From: Bacillus nakamurai | GTDB taxonomy: Bacteria > Bacillota > Bacilli > Bacillales > Bacillaceae | DNA: 54,972 nt | Assembly: GCF_001584325.1 (NCBI RefSeq) | Contig: NZ_LSAZ01000026.1 | Span: 1 to 54,972 of the forward strand | Direction: 5' to 3' | Shown here: piece after piece, positions 39,479 through 50,260 of the stretch | How positions within the stretch are numbered: the first letter of the stretch is position 1 | Layout: each line of letters opens with the position of its first letter | Made by a program: the position numbers and the translations under genes | The notes under the pieces: generated by a model | Told to the model about the DNA's origin: nothing | Seen by the model: the letters and a program-made list of their open reading frames with translations, nothing else | Databases searched by the model: none

Positions 39479-40897
39479 GTGAAAAGCGTGAAAGACTTTT
39501 TTAAAAACTATCATCTTCAGGCAGAGGGAGAAACCATCATTGCAGGCGTCTCCGGAGGCCCTGATTCAATGGCGCTTCTCAGTTTGCTGAACAAGCACTT
39601 CGGGCGGTCTTCTGTTATCATTGCGGCGCATGTCGACCATCAGTTCAGGGGAGCTGAATCTGAAGAGGATATGAGGTTTGTGCAGGCATATTGCGAAGCG
39701 GAACACATCATCTGCGAAACGATACAGATTGATGTCACTGCATATGCAAAGAAGTATAAGCTGAATAAGCAGGCTGCCGCGCGTGAATGCAGATATCAGT
39801 TTTTCAAAGAACTGATGGCTAAGCATCAAGCGAAGTATTTAGCGCTGGCCCATCATGGTGATGACCAAATCGAAACCATGCTCATGAGGCTTGCTAAAGG
39901 GGCGCTTGGGGCCGGGCTTCTGGGAATGCGGCCCGTCCGCGCATTTGAATCCGGTTTTCTGATCAGGCCTTTTCTTTCTATATCGAAGGATGATATTCTC
40001 GAATATTGCCGTCAAGAAGGGCTGAGCTACAGAACGGATGAGAGCAACACAAAAGATGATTATACAAGAAACAGATTCAGAAAGACCGTGCTCCCTTTTT
40101 TAAAACAAGAATCACCTGACGTTCACAAAATGTTTCAAAAGGTAAGTGAAGCTCTGACAGAAGATGAGCAATACTTGCAGTCATTAACGAAAGAACGAAT
40201 GAATAAGGTTATTACAAGCAAGTCTGACACATCAGTTGAAATCAATTCCTCTCTATTGCTTGCCCTTCCGATACCTTTACAAAGAAGAGGAGTTCAACTA
40301 ATATTAAACTATCTTTATGAAAACGTTCCATCAACGTTTTCCGCCCGCCATATTCACCAGTTTCTCGAATGGGCTGAAAACGGCAGCGCCTCGGGAGTGC
40401 TTGACTTTCCGAAAGGGCTGAGGGTGGTCAAATCATACCAGACATGTTTGTTTACATTTGAACAATGGCAATGTGAAAAAGTTCCCTTTGAGCTGCAGCT
40501 GCACGGAGCTGAAGGCGAGACGGCTGTTCTCCCCAACGGCTTTTTGATTGAGGTCGCAGATGATGCCGATCCTCATCTCGAAAATGGGAATGCTGTTTTT
40601 ATGACAAGCAGGAATAAGGTGCAATTTCCTTTAACTATCCGGACGAGAAGAACCGGAGATCGCATAAAACTTAAAGGGATGAATGGCTCAAAAAAGGTAA
40701 AGGATATATTTATTGATGAAAAATTGCCTCTGCAAGATCGGAATGAATGGCCGATTGTAACGGATGCAAGCGGTGAAATTATCTGGCTGCCTGGCTTGAA
40801 AAAATCCATCTTTGAAGATCTTGTGATTTCAAACAGTGACCGCATTGTATTACAATATAGACAGCATGAAAAGTGTAGGGGGCAAGCATTAACATGA
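39479..40897 (+). CDS. tilS: tRNA(Ile) lysidine synthase
   Basis: TilS changes C34 of tRNA-Ile (CAU) to lysidine so that it reads AUA and is charged with Ile. The PP-loop [10 protein letters not shown] is at about residues 26-35, with conserved AHVDHQFRG and [17 protein letters not shown] following. The C-terminal domains bind the tRNA. The length of 472 residues matches B. subtilis when the GTG after GTGAGGAGG is used; the longer ATG start is rejected. It overlaps hprT by 4 bases. TilS and HprT are reported to act together on ftsH transcription. Confidence 0.96.
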   Translation: MKSVKDFFKNYHLQAEGETIIAGVSGGPDSMALLSLLNKHFGRSSVIIAAHVDHQFRGAESEEDMRFVQAYCEAEHIICETIQIDVTAYAKKYKLNKQAAARECRYQFFKELMAKHQAKYLALAHHGDDQIETMLMRLAKGALGAGLLGMRPVRAFESGFLIRPFLSISKDDILEYCRQEGLSYRTDESNTKDDYTRNRFRKTVLPFLKQESPDVHKMFQKVSEALTEDEQYLQSLTKERMNKVITSKSDTSVEINSSLLLALPIPLQRRGVQLILNYLYENVPSTFSARHIHQFLEWAENGSASGVLDFPKGLRVVKSYQTCLFTFEQWQCEKVPFELQLHGAEGETAVLPNGFLIEVADDADPHLENGNAVFMTSRNKVQFPLTIRTRRTGDRIKLKGMNGSKKVKDIFIDEKLPLQDRNEWPIVTDASGEIIWLPGLKKSIFEDLVISNSDRIVLQYRQHEKCRGQALT

Positions 40898-41433
40898 AAC
40901 AAGATATTGAAACAGTGCTGATCTCAGAAGAAGAGATCCAGCAGAAAGTAAAAGCGCTTGGAGAGCAATTAACAAGCGAGTACAGCGATAAGTTTCCGTT
41001 AGCGATCGGTGTGTTAAAGGGAGCTCTTCCTTTTATGGCGGATCTTTTGAAACATATTGATACATATTTGGAAATGGACTTCATGGATGTATCAAGCTAC
41101 GGAAATTCCACGGTTTCTTCCGGAGAAGTAAAAATCATAAAAGATTTGGATACATCTGTAGAAGGCCGGGACATCTTAATCATTGAAGATATTATCGACA
41201 GTGGGTTAACCTTGAGCTATCTCGTAGAACTCTTCCGATATCGTAAAGCGAAATCAATTAAGATTGTTACCCTTTTGGATAAACCAAGCGGCAGAAAAGC
41301 GGACATTAAAGCCGACTTTGTGGGCTTTGAAGTTCCTGACGCGTTTGTTGTGGGTTACGGACTTGATTATGCCGAACGCTATCGCAATCTGCCTTACATC
41401 GGAGTCTTAAAACCGGCGATTTATGAAAGCTGA
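40894..41433 (+). CDS. hprT: Hypoxanthine-guanine phosphoribosyltransferase
   Basis: HprT salvages hypoxanthine and guanine to IMP and GMP using PRPP, and is inhibited by (p)ppGpp. The PRPP motif [14 protein letters not shown] is at about residues 91-104, and the catalytic-loop region [11 protein letters not shown] lies before it. The length is 179 residues. Translation is coupled to tilS by the ATGA overlap, with GGGGGC as ribosome site. Confidence 0.96.
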   Translation: MKQDIETVLISEEEIQQKVKALGEQLTSEYSDKFPLAIGVLKGALPFMADLLKHIDTYLEMDFMDVSSYGNSTVSSGEVKIIKDLDTSVEGRDILIIEDIIDSGLTLSYLVELFRYRKAKSIKIVTLLDKPSGRKADIKADFVGFEVPDAFVVGYGLDYAERYRNLPYIGVLKPAIYES

Positions 41434-41463
41434 TTGGCTGCCTGCTTCCGAGATGGTTATCAG

Positions 41464-41493
41464 TTGTATTGGAATGATTTTCTATGGTACTAT
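41464..41493 (+). promoter_or_regulatory. Probable sigma-A promoter of ftsH
   Basis: TTGTAT, 18 bp and TACTAT, 37 bp before the start. A modest promoter, as expected for a gene said to need activation. Confidence 0.5.
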
Positions 41494-41530
41494 TGAACAT
41501 AGTTGTGCTTACTGTGGGAGGAGGTAAGGA

Positions 41531-43450
41531 ATGAATCGGGTCTTCCGTAATACCATTTTTTATTTACTTATTTTATTAGTAGTAATCGGGGTTGTGAGTT
41601 ACTTCCAGACCTCAAACCCGAAAACAGAAAATATGTCGTACAGTACGTTTATCAAGAACCTCGATGAAGGTAAAGTTGAAAGCGTATCGGTTCAGCCTGT
41701 CAGAGGTGTTTATGAGGTCAAAGGACAGCTGAAAAAATACGACAAAGATCAGTACTTTTTAACACATGTTCCTGAAGGAAAGGGAGCAGACCAGATATTT
41801 AATGCGATTAAAAAGACGGACGTAAAGGTTGATCCCGCACAGGAAACAAGCGGATGGGTGACGTTCTTAACGACCATCATTCCATTTGTCATCATCTTTA
41901 TTCTGTTTTTCTTCCTGCTCAATCAAGCTCAGGGCGGCGGAAGCCGTGTCATGAACTTTGGAAAGAGCAAAGCGAAACTGTACACGGAAGAGAAGAAACG
42001 CGTGAAGTTTAAGGATGTAGCCGGAGCGGATGAGGAGAAGCAGGAACTTGTAGAAGTTGTTGAGTTTCTGAAAGATCCCCGCAAATTTGCCGAGCTTGGT
42101 GCAAGAATCCCTAAAGGTGTTCTCTTAGTAGGACCTCCGGGTACCGGTAAGACTTTGCTTGCGAGAGCCTCTGCCGGCGAAGCAGGCGTTCCTTTCTTCA
42201 GCATCAGCGGATCTGACTTCGTTGAAATGTTTGTCGGTGTCGGTGCTTCCCGTGTGCGTGATTTATTTGAGAACGCGAAAAAGAACGCGCCTTGCCTGAT
42301 CTTCATCGATGAGATCGACGCAGTGGGCCGTCAGCGGGGAGCGGGTCTTGGCGGCGGACACGATGAACGTGAACAGACGCTGAACCAGCTTCTTGTAGAG
42401 ATGGACGGTTTCAGTGCGAACGAAGGAATCATTATTATCGCTGCGACAAACCGTGCGGATATTCTGGACCCTGCATTGCTCCGTCCGGGACGTTTTGACC
42501 GTCAGATTACGGTAGACCGTCCGGATGTCATCGGCCGTGAAGCCGTATTGCAGGTCCATGCGAGAAACAAACCGCTTGATGAAACGGTGAACTTAAAAGC
42601 GATCGCTTCAAGAACACCGGGCTTCTCAGGTGCCGATTTAGAAAACCTGCTTAACGAAGCAGCACTCGTTGCTGCCCGCCAAAACAAGAAAAAAATTGAT
42701 ATGCGCGACATTGATGAAGCGACAGACCGCGTCATTGCGGGGCCTGCGAAGAAGAGCCGCGTCATTTCGAAAAAAGAACGCAATATCGTGGCTTACCACG
42801 AAGGCGGCCATACCGTTATCGGACTTGTATTAGACGAAGCCGATATGGTTCACAAAGTAACGATCGTTCCGAGGGGTCAAGCAGGAGGATACGCGGTTAT
42901 GCTTCCTAGAGAAGACCGTTACTTCCAGACAAAACCTGAACTTCTTGATAAAATTGTCGGTCTCTTGGGCGGACGCGTTGCCGAGGAAATTGTCTTCGGC
43001 GAGGCCAGCACTGGAGCTCACAATGACTTCCAGCGGGCAACGAATATTGCCAGAAGAATGGTGACAGAGTTCGGTATGTCTGAAAAACTCGGACCGCTTC
43101 AATTCGGTCAATCTCAAGGCGGTCAAGTATTCCTGGGCCGGGATTTCAATAACGAGCAAAACTACAGTGATCAAATCGCTTACGAAATCGATCAGGAAAT
43201 TCAGCGCATCATTAAAGAATGTTATGAGCGTGCGAAAACGATCCTGACTGAAAACCGTGATAAACTTGAATTGATCGCCCAAACATTGCTTGAAGTTGAA
43301 ACGTTAGATGCAGAACAAATCAAGCATCTTGTGGATCACGGAAAACTCCCTGAGCGCAATTTCTCAGATGACCATCTCAAAAAAGATGATGTGAAAGTTA
43401 ACATTCTGTCTAAAACAGAAGATGAAAAGAAGGACGACTCTAAAGAATAG
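41531..43450 (+). CDS. ftsH: ATP-dependent zinc metalloprotease FtsH
   Basis: FtsH is a hexameric membrane AAA+ protease that removes faulty membrane proteins and regulators such as Spo0E, and is needed for sporulation. Two membrane helices (about residues 8-25 and 112-131) flank an extracellular domain. Walker A GPPGTGKT is at about 203-210, Walker B FIDEID follows, and the SRH region has RPGRFDRQI. The zinc motif is HEGGH (about 425-429), still within HExxH. The acidic, charged C-terminal tail is more variable. The length is 639 residues. GGGAGGAGG precedes the ATG. Confidence 0.97.
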   Translation: MNRVFRNTIFYLLILLVVIGVVSYFQTSNPKTENMSYSTFIKNLDEGKVESVSVQPVRGVYEVKGQLKKYDKDQYFLTHVPEGKGADQIFNAIKKTDVKVDPAQETSGWVTFLTTIIPFVIIFILFFFLLNQAQGGGSRVMNFGKSKAKLYTEEKKRVKFKDVAGADEEKQELVEVVEFLKDPRKFAELGARIPKGVLLVGPPGTGKTLLARASAGEAGVPFFSISGSDFVEMFVGVGASRVRDLFENAKKNAPCLIFIDEIDAVGRQRGAGLGGGHDEREQTLNQLLVEMDGFSANEGIIIIAATNRADILDPALLRPGRFDRQITVDRPDVIGREAVLQVHARNKPLDETVNLKAIASRTPGFSGADLENLLNEAALVAARQNKKKIDMRDIDEATDRVIAGPAKKSRVISKKERNIVAYHEGGHTVIGLVLDEADMVHKVTIVPRGQAGGYAVMLPREDRYFQTKPELLDKIVGLLGGRVAEEIVFGEASTGAHNDFQRATNIARRMVTEFGMSEKLGPLQFGQSQGGQVFLGRDFNNEQNYSDQIAYEIDQEIQRIIKECYERAKTILTENRDKLELIAQTLLEVETLDAEQIKHLVDHGKLPERNFSDDHLKKDDVKVNILSKTEDEKKDDSKE

Positions 43451-43468
43451 ATCGCTTTCTGATATGAA

Positions 43469-43497
43469 AACCGCCGGCATATACCGGCGGTTTTTTT
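43469..43497 (+). terminator. ftsH terminator
   Basis: AACCGCCGG and CCGGCGGTT around a 6-base loop, with a seven-T run. Confidence 0.9.
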
Positions 43498-43598
43498 ACT
43501 GGTCTCGTTTTGTTTACAAAAGAGCCGGTGATCGTGTATGGTATTGTAGAATGTTGAAAAAGTAATGATAAGAAACTATTCAAAAGTGGTGATAGAGG

Positions 43599-44375
43599 TT
43601 GTTACTGGTTATAGATGTGGGGAACACCAACACCGTGATTGGTGTATATCATGATGGGGAATTAGAATATCATTGGCGTATAGAGACGAGCAGGCATAAA
43701 ACAGAGGACGAGTTCGGAATGCTGCTTCGCTCCTTATTCGAACATGTCGGCCTGATGTTTGAACAGATCGAAGGGATTATTATCTCATCCGTTGTTCCGC
43801 CGATTATGTTTTCTTTAGAAAGAATGTGTACAAAATACTTTCATATCGATCCGCAAATTGTCGGTCCCGGTATGAAAACAGGTTTAAATATAAAATATGA
43901 CAACCCTAAAGAAGTAGGGGCAGACCGCATCGTCAACGCTGTTGCGGCGATTCAGCTGTACGGAAGTCCGCTCATTGTAGTCGATTTTGGAACTGCGACA
44001 ACGTATTGCTATATTGATGAAAACAAACAATACATGGGCGGAGCCATCGCGCCGGGCATTACGATTTCGACTGAAGCGCTGTACTCGCGCGCGGCCAAGC
44101 TCCCGAGAATCGAAATAGCGCGTCCGGACAATATTATCGGGAAAAACACGGTAAGCGCAATGCAATCCGGCATTTTGTTCGGTTACGTCGGACAAGTTGA
44201 AGGCATCGTAAAACGGATGAAATGGCAGGCTAAACAAGAGCCGAAAGTCATCGCTACCGGCGGTCTTGCGCCATTAATCGCAAAAGAATCAGATTGTATA
44301 GACATTGTTGACCCGTTTCTGACTCTGAAAGGATTAGAAATTATTTATGAACGAAATCGTGTGGGTCATGTATAG
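43599..44375 (+). CDS. coaX: Type III pantothenate kinase
   Basis: CoaX phosphorylates pantothenate as the first step of coenzyme A synthesis and, unlike type I enzymes, is not inhibited by CoA. It has the ASKHA fold: the P-loop-like [12 protein letters not shown] at residues 6-17, the GADR motif (about residue 107-110) and DFGTATTYC after it. The length is 258 residues. The start is TTG, with GTGGTG 7 bases before it; no nearby ATG fits. hslO follows after 9 bases. Confidence 0.94.
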   Translation: MLLVIDVGNTNTVIGVYHDGELEYHWRIETSRHKTEDEFGMLLRSLFEHVGLMFEQIEGIIISSVVPPIMFSLERMCTKYFHIDPQIVGPGMKTGLNIKYDNPKEVGADRIVNAVAAIQLYGSPLIVVDFGTATTYCYIDENKQYMGGAIAPGITISTEALYSRAAKLPRIEIARPDNIIGKNTVSAMQSGILFGYVGQVEGIVKRMKWQAKQEPKVIATGGLAPLIAKESDCIDIVDPFLTLKGLEIIYERNRVGHV

Positions 44376-44384
44376 GAGGTAACT

Positions 44385-45260
44385 ATGGATTATTTAATTA
44401 AAGCAATCGCATTTGACGGTAAAGTACGGGCTTATGCGGCCCGAACAACGGATATGGTAAACGAAGCGCAAAGACGGCATGACACATGGCCGACCGCTTC
44501 AGCGGCTTTAGGCCGGACGATGACGGCTTCTCTTATGCTCGGAGCCATGTTAAAAGGAGAAGATAAACTGACAGTAAAGGTAGAAGGCGGCGGACCGATC
44601 GGAGCCATTGTCGCTGATGCAAATGCAAAAGGCGAAGTCAGAGCATACGTATCAAATCCTCACGTTCATTTTGACCTTAATGAACAAGGTAAGCTGGATG
44701 TCAGACGCGCCGTCGGAACAGACGGGACGCTGAGTGTCGTAAAAGACTTAGGACTGCGCGAATTCTTTACGGGGCAAGTGGAGATTGTGTCAGGCGAACT
44801 TGGTGATGACTTTACGTATTACCTCGTTTCATCAGAGCAAGTGCCATCATCTGTCGGTGTAGGGGTGCTCGTGAACCCTGACAATACCATTCTGGCAGCG
44901 GGCGGGTTCATTCTTCAGCTTCTGCCGGGAACCGATGAGGAGACCATTTCAACAATCGAACAGCGCTTGTCCCAGGTCGAACCGATCTCAAAATTAATTC
45001 AAAAAGGCCTGACACCGGAAGAAATTTTAGAAGAAGTATTAGGACAAAAACCGGAAGTTCTTGAAACAATGCCGGTCAAATTTCACTGTTCTTGTTCCAA
45101 AGAACGTTTTCAAACAGCCATTTTAGGACTAGGCAAAAAAGAAATTCAAGATATGATAGAAGAAGACGGAAAAGCCGAAGCGGTTTGCCATTTTTGTAAT
45201 GAGAATTATTTATTTACAAAAGAAGAACTGGAAGAGCTTCGTGACGAAACAACCCGCTAG
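44385..45260 (+). CDS. hslO: Redox-regulated chaperone Hsp33
   Basis: Hsp33 is a holdase switched on by oxidation and heat. The 291-residue protein has the C-terminal zinc site CSC and CHFC (near residues 237-239 and 269-272), which loses zinc when the cysteines form disulfides. The N-terminal domain has the conserved [12 protein letters not shown] segment. AGGAGG lies 6 bases before the ATG. Its TAG stop lies inside the terminator stem. It is probably cotranscribed with coaX. Confidence 0.96.
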   Translation: MDYLIKAIAFDGKVRAYAARTTDMVNEAQRRHDTWPTASAALGRTMTASLMLGAMLKGEDKLTVKVEGGGPIGAIVADANAKGEVRAYVSNPHVHFDLNEQGKLDVRRAVGTDGTLSVVKDLGLREFFTGQVEIVSGELGDDFTYYLVSSEQVPSSVGVGVLVNPDNTILAAGGFILQLLPGTDEETISTIEQRLSQVEPISKLIQKGLTPEEILEEVLGQKPEVLETMPVKFHCSCSKERFQTAILGLGKKEIQDMIEEDGKAEAVCHFCNENYLFTKEELEELRDETTR

Positions 45261-45279
45261 CTCTTTAGCGGGTTGTTTT
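45247..45279 (+). terminator. hslO terminator containing the stop codon
   Basis: A 13-bp perfect stem (AAACAACCCGCTA with TAGCGGGTTGTTT) and a 6-base loop. The hslO stop codon straddles the end of the left arm. Confidence 0.88.
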
Positions 45280-45305
45280 AATTTAAAAAAGGGATGGGGT
45301 AGAAT

Positions 45306-46196
45306 TTGAAATCAAGAACGATATGGACCATTATTGTAGGAGCGCTTTTAGTGGGCTGCACAGTTGTCGCGTACACCTTAACAAAATCCCAAGCAGCAGG
45401 ATCTTCTCAAGAATCAATCGCATCAATTGGGGATAAGAGCATCACGAGACAAGAGTGGATGAAAAAAATGGAGGACCAATACGGAAAATCAACACTAGAA
45501 GACATGATTAACACCGAAGTGGTAGAAGAGCTTGCGAAAAAGAACAAACTCACAGTATCAAACAGCGAACTTGAACGCGAATTCCTTTTAATAAAAGCCG
45601 TCAATAATTCATTTTATGAAGACGATCATGTAACGGAAAAGGAATGGAAAGACCAGATTCGCTACAACATTCTGCTGGAAGAGCTGTTAACGAAGGACAT
45701 CGATATCTCGGATAAAGAAATGCAATCATTCTATAATAAAAATAAAGAACTGTACCAATTTGATGATTCCTACAGAATCAGGCACATCGTCGTAAAGAGC
45801 GAGAAAGAGGCTGAACGGGTGCTGGCTGATTTGAAGGGCGGTTCAAGTTTTGAAGCCGTCGCCGCAGAACGCTCAACAGACAGATATACATCCCAATACG
45901 GCGGAGATCTCGGTTTTGTAACGGAAAACCAGGACAATATCCCGCCCGCTTATATTACAGAAGCGAAAAATCTTAAAGAAAACGAATGGTCCTCTGAACC
46001 GATCAAAGTTTCTGCCGGTTATGCCGTCATTCAGCTGAAAGAAAAGCTCAAAGCGAGAACTTTCTCATACAATGAAGTAAAGAGCCAAATCAGAAGGCAA
46101 ATCGCTATGGATCAATTAGGTGACAAAGCGACAGTCAAAACGTTGTGGAAAGAGGCTGGAGTCTCCTGGTTTTATGAGGATAAAAGAACTAAATGA
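45306..46196 (+). CDS. yacD: Parvulin-type peptidyl-prolyl isomerase YacD
   Basis: YacD is a PrsA-like membrane-anchored foldase with a SurA-type N-terminal region and a parvulin domain at about residues 155-250 (RIRHIVVKSE, GGDLGFV, and the GYAVIQL end). It likely assists folding of exported proteins; its clients are unknown. The 296-residue product starts at a TTG after GGGATGGGG. Residues 6-25 are hydrophobic, and LVGC at 15-18 fits a lipobox, so it might be a lipoprotein. The hydrophobic run continues after that Cys, which suits a plain membrane anchor too. From memory, B. subtilis has CC here. Confidence 0.88.
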   Translation: MKSRTIWTIIVGALLVGCTVVAYTLTKSQAAGSSQESIASIGDKSITRQEWMKKMEDQYGKSTLEDMINTEVVEELAKKNKLTVSNSELEREFLLIKAVNNSFYEDDHVTEKEWKDQIRYNILLEELLTKDIDISDKEMQSFYNKNKELYQFDDSYRIRHIVVKSEKEAERVLADLKGGSSFEAVAAERSTDRYTSQYGGDLGFVTENQDNIPPAYITEAKNLKENEWSSEPIKVSAGYAVIQLKEKLKARTFSYNEVKSQIRRQIAMDQLGDKATVKTLWKEAGVSWFYEDKRTK

Positions 46197-46238
46197 TTGA
46201 CAAAAAATTTTGAAATTGATAAGTTGTATACATAATAC
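46197..46238 (+). promoter_or_regulatory. cysK promoter region
   Basis: Two overlapping sigma-A choices are visible: TTGACA (46197-46202) with 17 bp and TAAGTT, or TTGAAA (46210-46215) with 17 bp and TAATAC. B. subtilis cysK is controlled by CymR; I could not assign a clear CymR site by eye. Confidence 0.5.
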
Positions 46239-46271
46239 CAATAAATTTAGTCGGAAATTGAGGTGTCCAAG

Positions 46272-47198
46272 ATGGTGCGTATTGCAAATTCTATTACTGA
46301 ATTAATCGGAAATACTCCAATTGTAAAATTAAATCGTCTGACGGACGAAAACAGTGCAGACGTATATCTGAAGCTTGAATACATGAATCCGGGCAGCAGC
46401 GTAAAAGACCGAATCGGAGTTGCGATGATCGAAGCCGCTGAAAAAGAAGGCAAATTAAAAGCGGGAGACACGATTATTGAGCCGACAAGCGGAAATACAG
46501 GAATCGGGCTTGCGATGGTTGCAGCGGCAAAAGGCTTAAAGGCGATTCTCGTAATGCCTGACACGATGAGTATGGAGCGCCGCAATCTTCTGCGCGCATA
46601 CGGAGCGGAGCTTGTGCTTACTCCCGGCGCAGAGGGAATGAAGGGTGCCATTAAAAAAGCAGAAGAGCTTGCGAAGGAGCACGGCTATTTTGTGCCTCAG
46701 CAGTTTAACAATGCGGCAAATCCTGAAATCCACCGTCAAACGACAGGAAAAGAAATTGTAGAACAGTTTGGAGACGACCAGCTTGATGCGTTCGTTGCCG
46801 GGATCGGTACAGGCGGAACCATTACAGGAGCAGGCGAAGTGCTGAAAAAAGCATACCCGTCCATCAAGATCTACGCAGTAGAGCCGGCTGATTCACCGGT
46901 GCTTTCCGGCGGAAAACCGGGTCCGCACAAAATTCAGGGAATCGGAGCGGGCTTTGTGCCGGAAACATTAAATACAGAAATTTATGATCAAATCATTCCT
47001 GTACAAAACGAGGATGCATTTGAATATGCCCGCAGAACCGCAAAAGAAGAAGGGATCCTCGGCGGTATTTCTTCCGGGGCAGCGATTTACGCCGCTCTGG
47101 AAATTGCGAAAAAATTGGGGAAAGGCAAAAAAGTGCTTGCCATCATCCCGAGTAACGGAGAACGCTACTTAAGCACGCCGCTTTATCAGTTTGAATAG
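46272..47198 (+). CDS. cysK: Cysteine synthase (O-acetylserine thiol-lyase)
   Basis: CysK makes cysteine from O-acetylserine and sulfide with PLP. In B. subtilis it also binds CymR and so helps repress sulfur genes. The PLP lysine is in GSSVKDRIG (about residues 39-47), the substrate loop is PTSGNTGIG at about 69-77 and the phosphate-binding GIGTGGT loop is near 177. The length is 308 residues. The start is the ATG after TGAGGTG; one codon set upstream is in frame but poorly spaced. Confidence 0.97.
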   Translation: MVRIANSITELIGNTPIVKLNRLTDENSADVYLKLEYMNPGSSVKDRIGVAMIEAAEKEGKLKAGDTIIEPTSGNTGIGLAMVAAAKGLKAILVMPDTMSMERRNLLRAYGAELVLTPGAEGMKGAIKKAEELAKEHGYFVPQQFNNAANPEIHRQTTGKEIVEQFGDDQLDAFVAGIGTGGTITGAGEVLKKAYPSIKIYAVEPADSPVLSGGKPGPHKIQGIGAGFVPETLNTEIYDQIIPVQNEDAFEYARRTAKEEGILGGISSGAAIYAALEIAKKLGKGKKVLAIIPSNGERYLSTPLYQFE

Positions 47199-47214
47199 AA
47201 AAACACACGCGCGG

Positions 47215-47240
47215 CTCCCGGTTATCCGGGAGTTTTTTTT
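47215..47240 (+). terminator. cysK terminator
   Basis: CTCCCGG, loop TTAT, CCGGGAG and eight T. Confidence 0.9.
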
Positions 47241-47364
47241 GTCCGAAGTATCTTAAATCCAAAAATCGCTTCGAATCTTATGGTTGGAAGAGAAATTCAC
47301 TTTTTTCACTCACGTGATTGCTTTAAAATAAAATTAAGAGAAAACGAAGCAGAGGATTGATACG

Positions 47365-48780
47365 ATGGCACAACGCAGACCGGCAGGAAGAAAAATACCT
47401 TTTAAAAAACAAGATTTCTTACAACAATATGAAAACCTTGCGAAATTGAGAAAGCGGCATGTTTTGCTCGAAAGTGCGAGAGGGGGAAGGTTCAGCATAG
47501 CCGGTCTAGATCCGATTGCGTCTGTAAAAGGGAAAGACGGGATTACGACGATTAAGCATAAAGGGGAAACGCTGTTTAAAGAAGGTGACCCGCTGCGTGC
47601 CTTTCACAGCTGGTTTCAGACACTGGGAACTGAAACTAAAGAAGAATTCCCTGATTTTCAAGGCGGAGCGATCGGTTTTATAAGCTACGACTATGCCCGA
47701 TATATAGAGCATTTTAAAATGCTTTCCTTAGATGATCTGGAAACGCCTGATATCTACTTTCTCGTATTTGATGATGTCGCTGTTTTTGACCACATGGAGG
47801 AAGCGTTATGGCTCATTACCCATACTGAAGATGGAGATGAGGAGCTGACCGAAGCAAAGCTTACCGAGTTAGAGCAAATGTGGCGGTCCCGCCAGACTGA
47901 AAATGTGCCTAACCAGGCACTGAAGCAAGGCGGAGACGGATCATACGCCTCTCCGTTTACCGAAGAAGGATTCTCGCAAGCAGTAGAAAAAATTAAGCAA
48001 TATATCGGGAGCGGGGATGTGTTTCAGGTTAATTTGTCCATTCGTCAGTCTCAGCCCCTCTCAGCCCATCCTTATGAGGTGTATAAGCACTTAAGAGACG
48101 TTAATCCGTCACCTTATATGGCGTACCTGGAGACACCGGGCTTTCAAGTGATATGCGGATCGCCTGAACTATTGGTGACGAAAAAAGGGAAGAAGCTCGA
48201 AACGAGGCCGATCGCAGGCACGCGTTCCAGAGGAAAAGATGACGCTGAAGACAAGGCGCTGGCTGACGAGTTAATTCATAATGAAAAAGAACGCGCGGAA
48301 CACGTCATGCTTGTGGATCTGGAACGAAATGATCTCGGGCGTGTATCCCGCTACGGCTCCGTTCGTGTGAACGAGTTTATGGCGATAGAAAAGTACTCCC
48401 ATGTCATGCATATCGTGTCAAATGTACAGGGAGAACTGCAGGACGGATATGACGCGGTGGACATCATTCACGCGGTTTTCCCCGGCGGCACGATCACGGG
48501 AGCGCCTAAGGTTAGAACGATGGAAATTATAGAAGAGCTTGAGCCGACAAGACGAGGGCTTTATACTGGTTCTATAGGATGGTTCGGGTTTAACGGAGAT
48601 TTGCAGTTTAACATCGTGATCCGGACGATCTATGCATCAGGAGGACATGCTTTTATGCAGTCCGGCGCAGGAGTGGTCATTGATTCGGTTCCTAAGCATG
48701 AATATAAGGAATCGTTCAAAAAAGCTTTTGCGATGAAAAAAGCGTTAGAGCTGAGTGAAGAAGAGACAAAAATCAGATGA
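47365..48780 (+). CDS. pabB: Aminodeoxychorismate synthase, component I
   Basis: PabB joins ammonia, delivered by PabA, to chorismate to give 4-amino-4-deoxychorismate for folate. The 471-residue protein has the TrpE-like N-terminal domain and the chorismate-binding C-terminal domain, including RPIAGTRSRG, ELIHNEKERAEHVMLVDLERND in two parts, and PGGTITGAPK near residue 372. It opens the folate operon, which runs without a terminator to dusB. A weak TAAAAT-type -10 near 47331 may be the promoter. Its 3' end carries most of a TRAP-type RNA site that covers the pabA start. Confidence 0.95.
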   Translation: MAQRRPAGRKIPFKKQDFLQQYENLAKLRKRHVLLESARGGRFSIAGLDPIASVKGKDGITTIKHKGETLFKEGDPLRAFHSWFQTLGTETKEEFPDFQGGAIGFISYDYARYIEHFKMLSLDDLETPDIYFLVFDDVAVFDHMEEALWLITHTEDGDEELTEAKLTELEQMWRSRQTENVPNQALKQGGDGSYASPFTEEGFSQAVEKIKQYIGSGDVFQVNLSIRQSQPLSAHPYEVYKHLRDVNPSPYMAYLETPGFQVICGSPELLVTKKGKKLETRPIAGTRSRGKDDAEDKALADELIHNEKERAEHVMLVDLERNDLGRVSRYGSVRVNEFMAIEKYSHVMHIVSNVQGELQDGYDAVDIIHAVFPGGTITGAPKVRTMEIIEELEPTRRGLYTGSIGWFGFNGDLQFNIVIRTIYASGGHAFMQSGAGVVIDSVPKHEYKESFKKAFAMKKALELSEEETKIR

Positions 48781-48791
48781 GGTGAGCAGAG
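48748..48791 (+). promoter_or_regulatory. TRAP-type triplet array over the pabA ribosome site
   Basis: Seven GAG/AAG triplets start at 48748, 48753, 48758 (AAG), 48763, then 48779, 48784 and 48789. Within each group they are exactly 2 bases apart, as TRAP (MtrB) sites are. The second group covers the pabA Shine-Dalgarno and ends at the base before ATG. In B. subtilis, TRAP with tryptophan blocks pabA (trpG) translation at such a site. Confidence 0.75.
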
Positions 48792-49379
48792 ATGATATTA
48801 ATGATTGACAACTACGATTCATTTACTTATAACTTGGTTCAGTATTTAGGGGAGCTTGGGGAAGAGCTGATCGTCAGGCGGAATGATGAGATGACGATCG
48901 AGCAAATCGAAGAGCTGGCACCGGATTTCTTAATGATTTCACCGGGGCCGTGCAGCCCTGATGAGGCGGGGATCAGCCTTGAAGCCATCAAACATTTTGC
49001 AGGGAGCATCCCTATTTTCGGAGTCTGCCTCGGACATCAGTCAATCGCCCAGGTTTTCGGCGGCGACGTCGTCAGAGCGGAACGGCTTATGCACGGTAAA
49101 ACATCAGAAATCATGCATGACGGGGAGACGATATTTAAAGGCCTGCAAAATCCATTGGTCGCCACCCGTTACCATTCGCTTATCGTCAAAGCGGAAACAT
49201 TGCCTAGCTGTTTTACGGTATCCGCGGAGACTAAAGAGGGAGAAATTATGGCAATCCGCCATAATGAGCTGCCTATCGAAGGCGTTCAATTTCACCCTGA
49301 ATCGATCATGACCTCCTTCGGAAAGGAAATGCTCAGAAACTTTATTGAGACGCACCGCAAGAAGGAAGTGACGGTGTGA
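48792..49379 (+). CDS. pabA: Glutamine amidotransferase for p-aminobenzoate and anthranilate
   Basis: PabA (TrpG) is a shared glutaminase that supplies ammonia to PabB for folate and to TrpE for tryptophan. It is a class I amidotransferase: the nucleophile C79 in FGVCLGHQ and the His-Glu pair in FHPES at about 168-172. The length is 195 residues. The ribosome site GAGGTGAGCAGAG is embedded in TRAP-type triplets, so tryptophan can lower its translation. It overlaps pabC by 4 bases. Confidence 0.95.
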   Translation: MILMIDNYDSFTYNLVQYLGELGEELIVRRNDEMTIEQIEELAPDFLMISPGPCSPDEAGISLEAIKHFAGSIPIFGVCLGHQSIAQVFGGDVVRAERLMHGKTSEIMHDGETIFKGLQNPLVATRYHSLIVKAETLPSCFTVSAETKEGEIMAIRHNELPIEGVQFHPESIMTSFGKEMLRNFIETHRKKEVTV

Positions 49380-50260
49380 TTATATATTTGAATGGTCAAT
49401 ATATAGAGGAGAAAGAGGCAGTGCTTTCTCCTTTTGACCATGGTTATCTGTACGGAATCGGCGTGTTCGAGACTTTCAGGCTCTACGGAGGCCGGCCTTT
49501 TCTGCTGGACGGCCACATCGGCAGGCTTAAACGGGCGCTTCGTGACGTGCAGATTGCATATGACGTCAGCAGGCAGGAACTGCTTGATATGCTGGATAAG
49601 CTTTTGCTTTTGAATGACATAAAGGACGGCAGCGCCCGGGTCAGGCTGAACATTTCAGCCGGTATCAGTGATAAAGGCTTTGCCGCTCAAACCTATGAAA
49701 AGCCGACAGTCCTTTGTTTTGTCCACCCGCTGAACCCTGAAACACTGCCTGTTCAAAAAGAAGGCAAGCTCCTCTCAATTCGGAGGAATACGCCTGAAGG
49801 ATCACTTCGGTTAAAATCCCATCACTACTTAAATAATATGTACGCCAAACAGGAAATTGGCAATGACCCCAAATATGAAGGGATTTTCTTGACTGAAGAA
49901 GGGGATGTCGCAGAGGGCATTGTTTCCAATGTCTTTTGGCGTAAAGAAAACACGGTGTATACACCTTCCTTGGACACAGGCATACTTGACGGTGTGACAA
50001 GGCAATTTGTGATCGGTGAAATGAAACGGCAGGGAACAGAAGTCATCGAAGGCCGATTCCCTTTTCAATCTATGCTTGAAGCGGATGAGGCGTGGATGAC
50101 AAACTCTGTTCTTGAGATTATTCCGTTTTCTAAAATAGAAGAAGCACAGTTTCCGGGAGTGAGCGGAGAGACAGTACAATTTCTCCAGAAGCTGTATCAG
50201 CAAGACATAAACAAAATGAACTTACAGAAGGAGGAACAAAATGGCGCAGCAAACGATTGA
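49376..50260 (+). CDS. pabC: Aminodeoxychorismate lyase
   Basis: PabC splits 4-amino-4-deoxychorismate into p-aminobenzoate and pyruvate. It is a fold-type IV PLP enzyme: the lysine is in [10 protein letters not shown] (about residue 147), with the preceding [16 protein letters not shown] and the later EGIVSNVFW and the phosphate-binding GVTRQF. The length is 294 residues. The start is GTG overlapping the pabA stop. The C-terminal ~70 residues diverge from B. subtilis. It overlaps sul by 20 bases. Confidence 0.94.
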   Translation: MIIYLNGQYIEEKEAVLSPFDHGYLYGIGVFETFRLYGGRPFLLDGHIGRLKRALRDVQIAYDVSRQELLDMLDKLLLLNDIKDGSARVRLNISAGISDKGFAAQTYEKPTVLCFVHPLNPETLPVQKEGKLLSIRRNTPEGSLRLKSHHYLNNMYAKQEIGNDPKYEGIFLTEEGDVAEGIVSNVFWRKENTVYTPSLDTGILDGVTRQFVIGEMKRQGTEVIEGRFPFQSMLEADEAWMTNSVLEIIPFSKIEEAQFPGVSGETVQFLQKLYQQDINKMNLQKEEQNGAAND

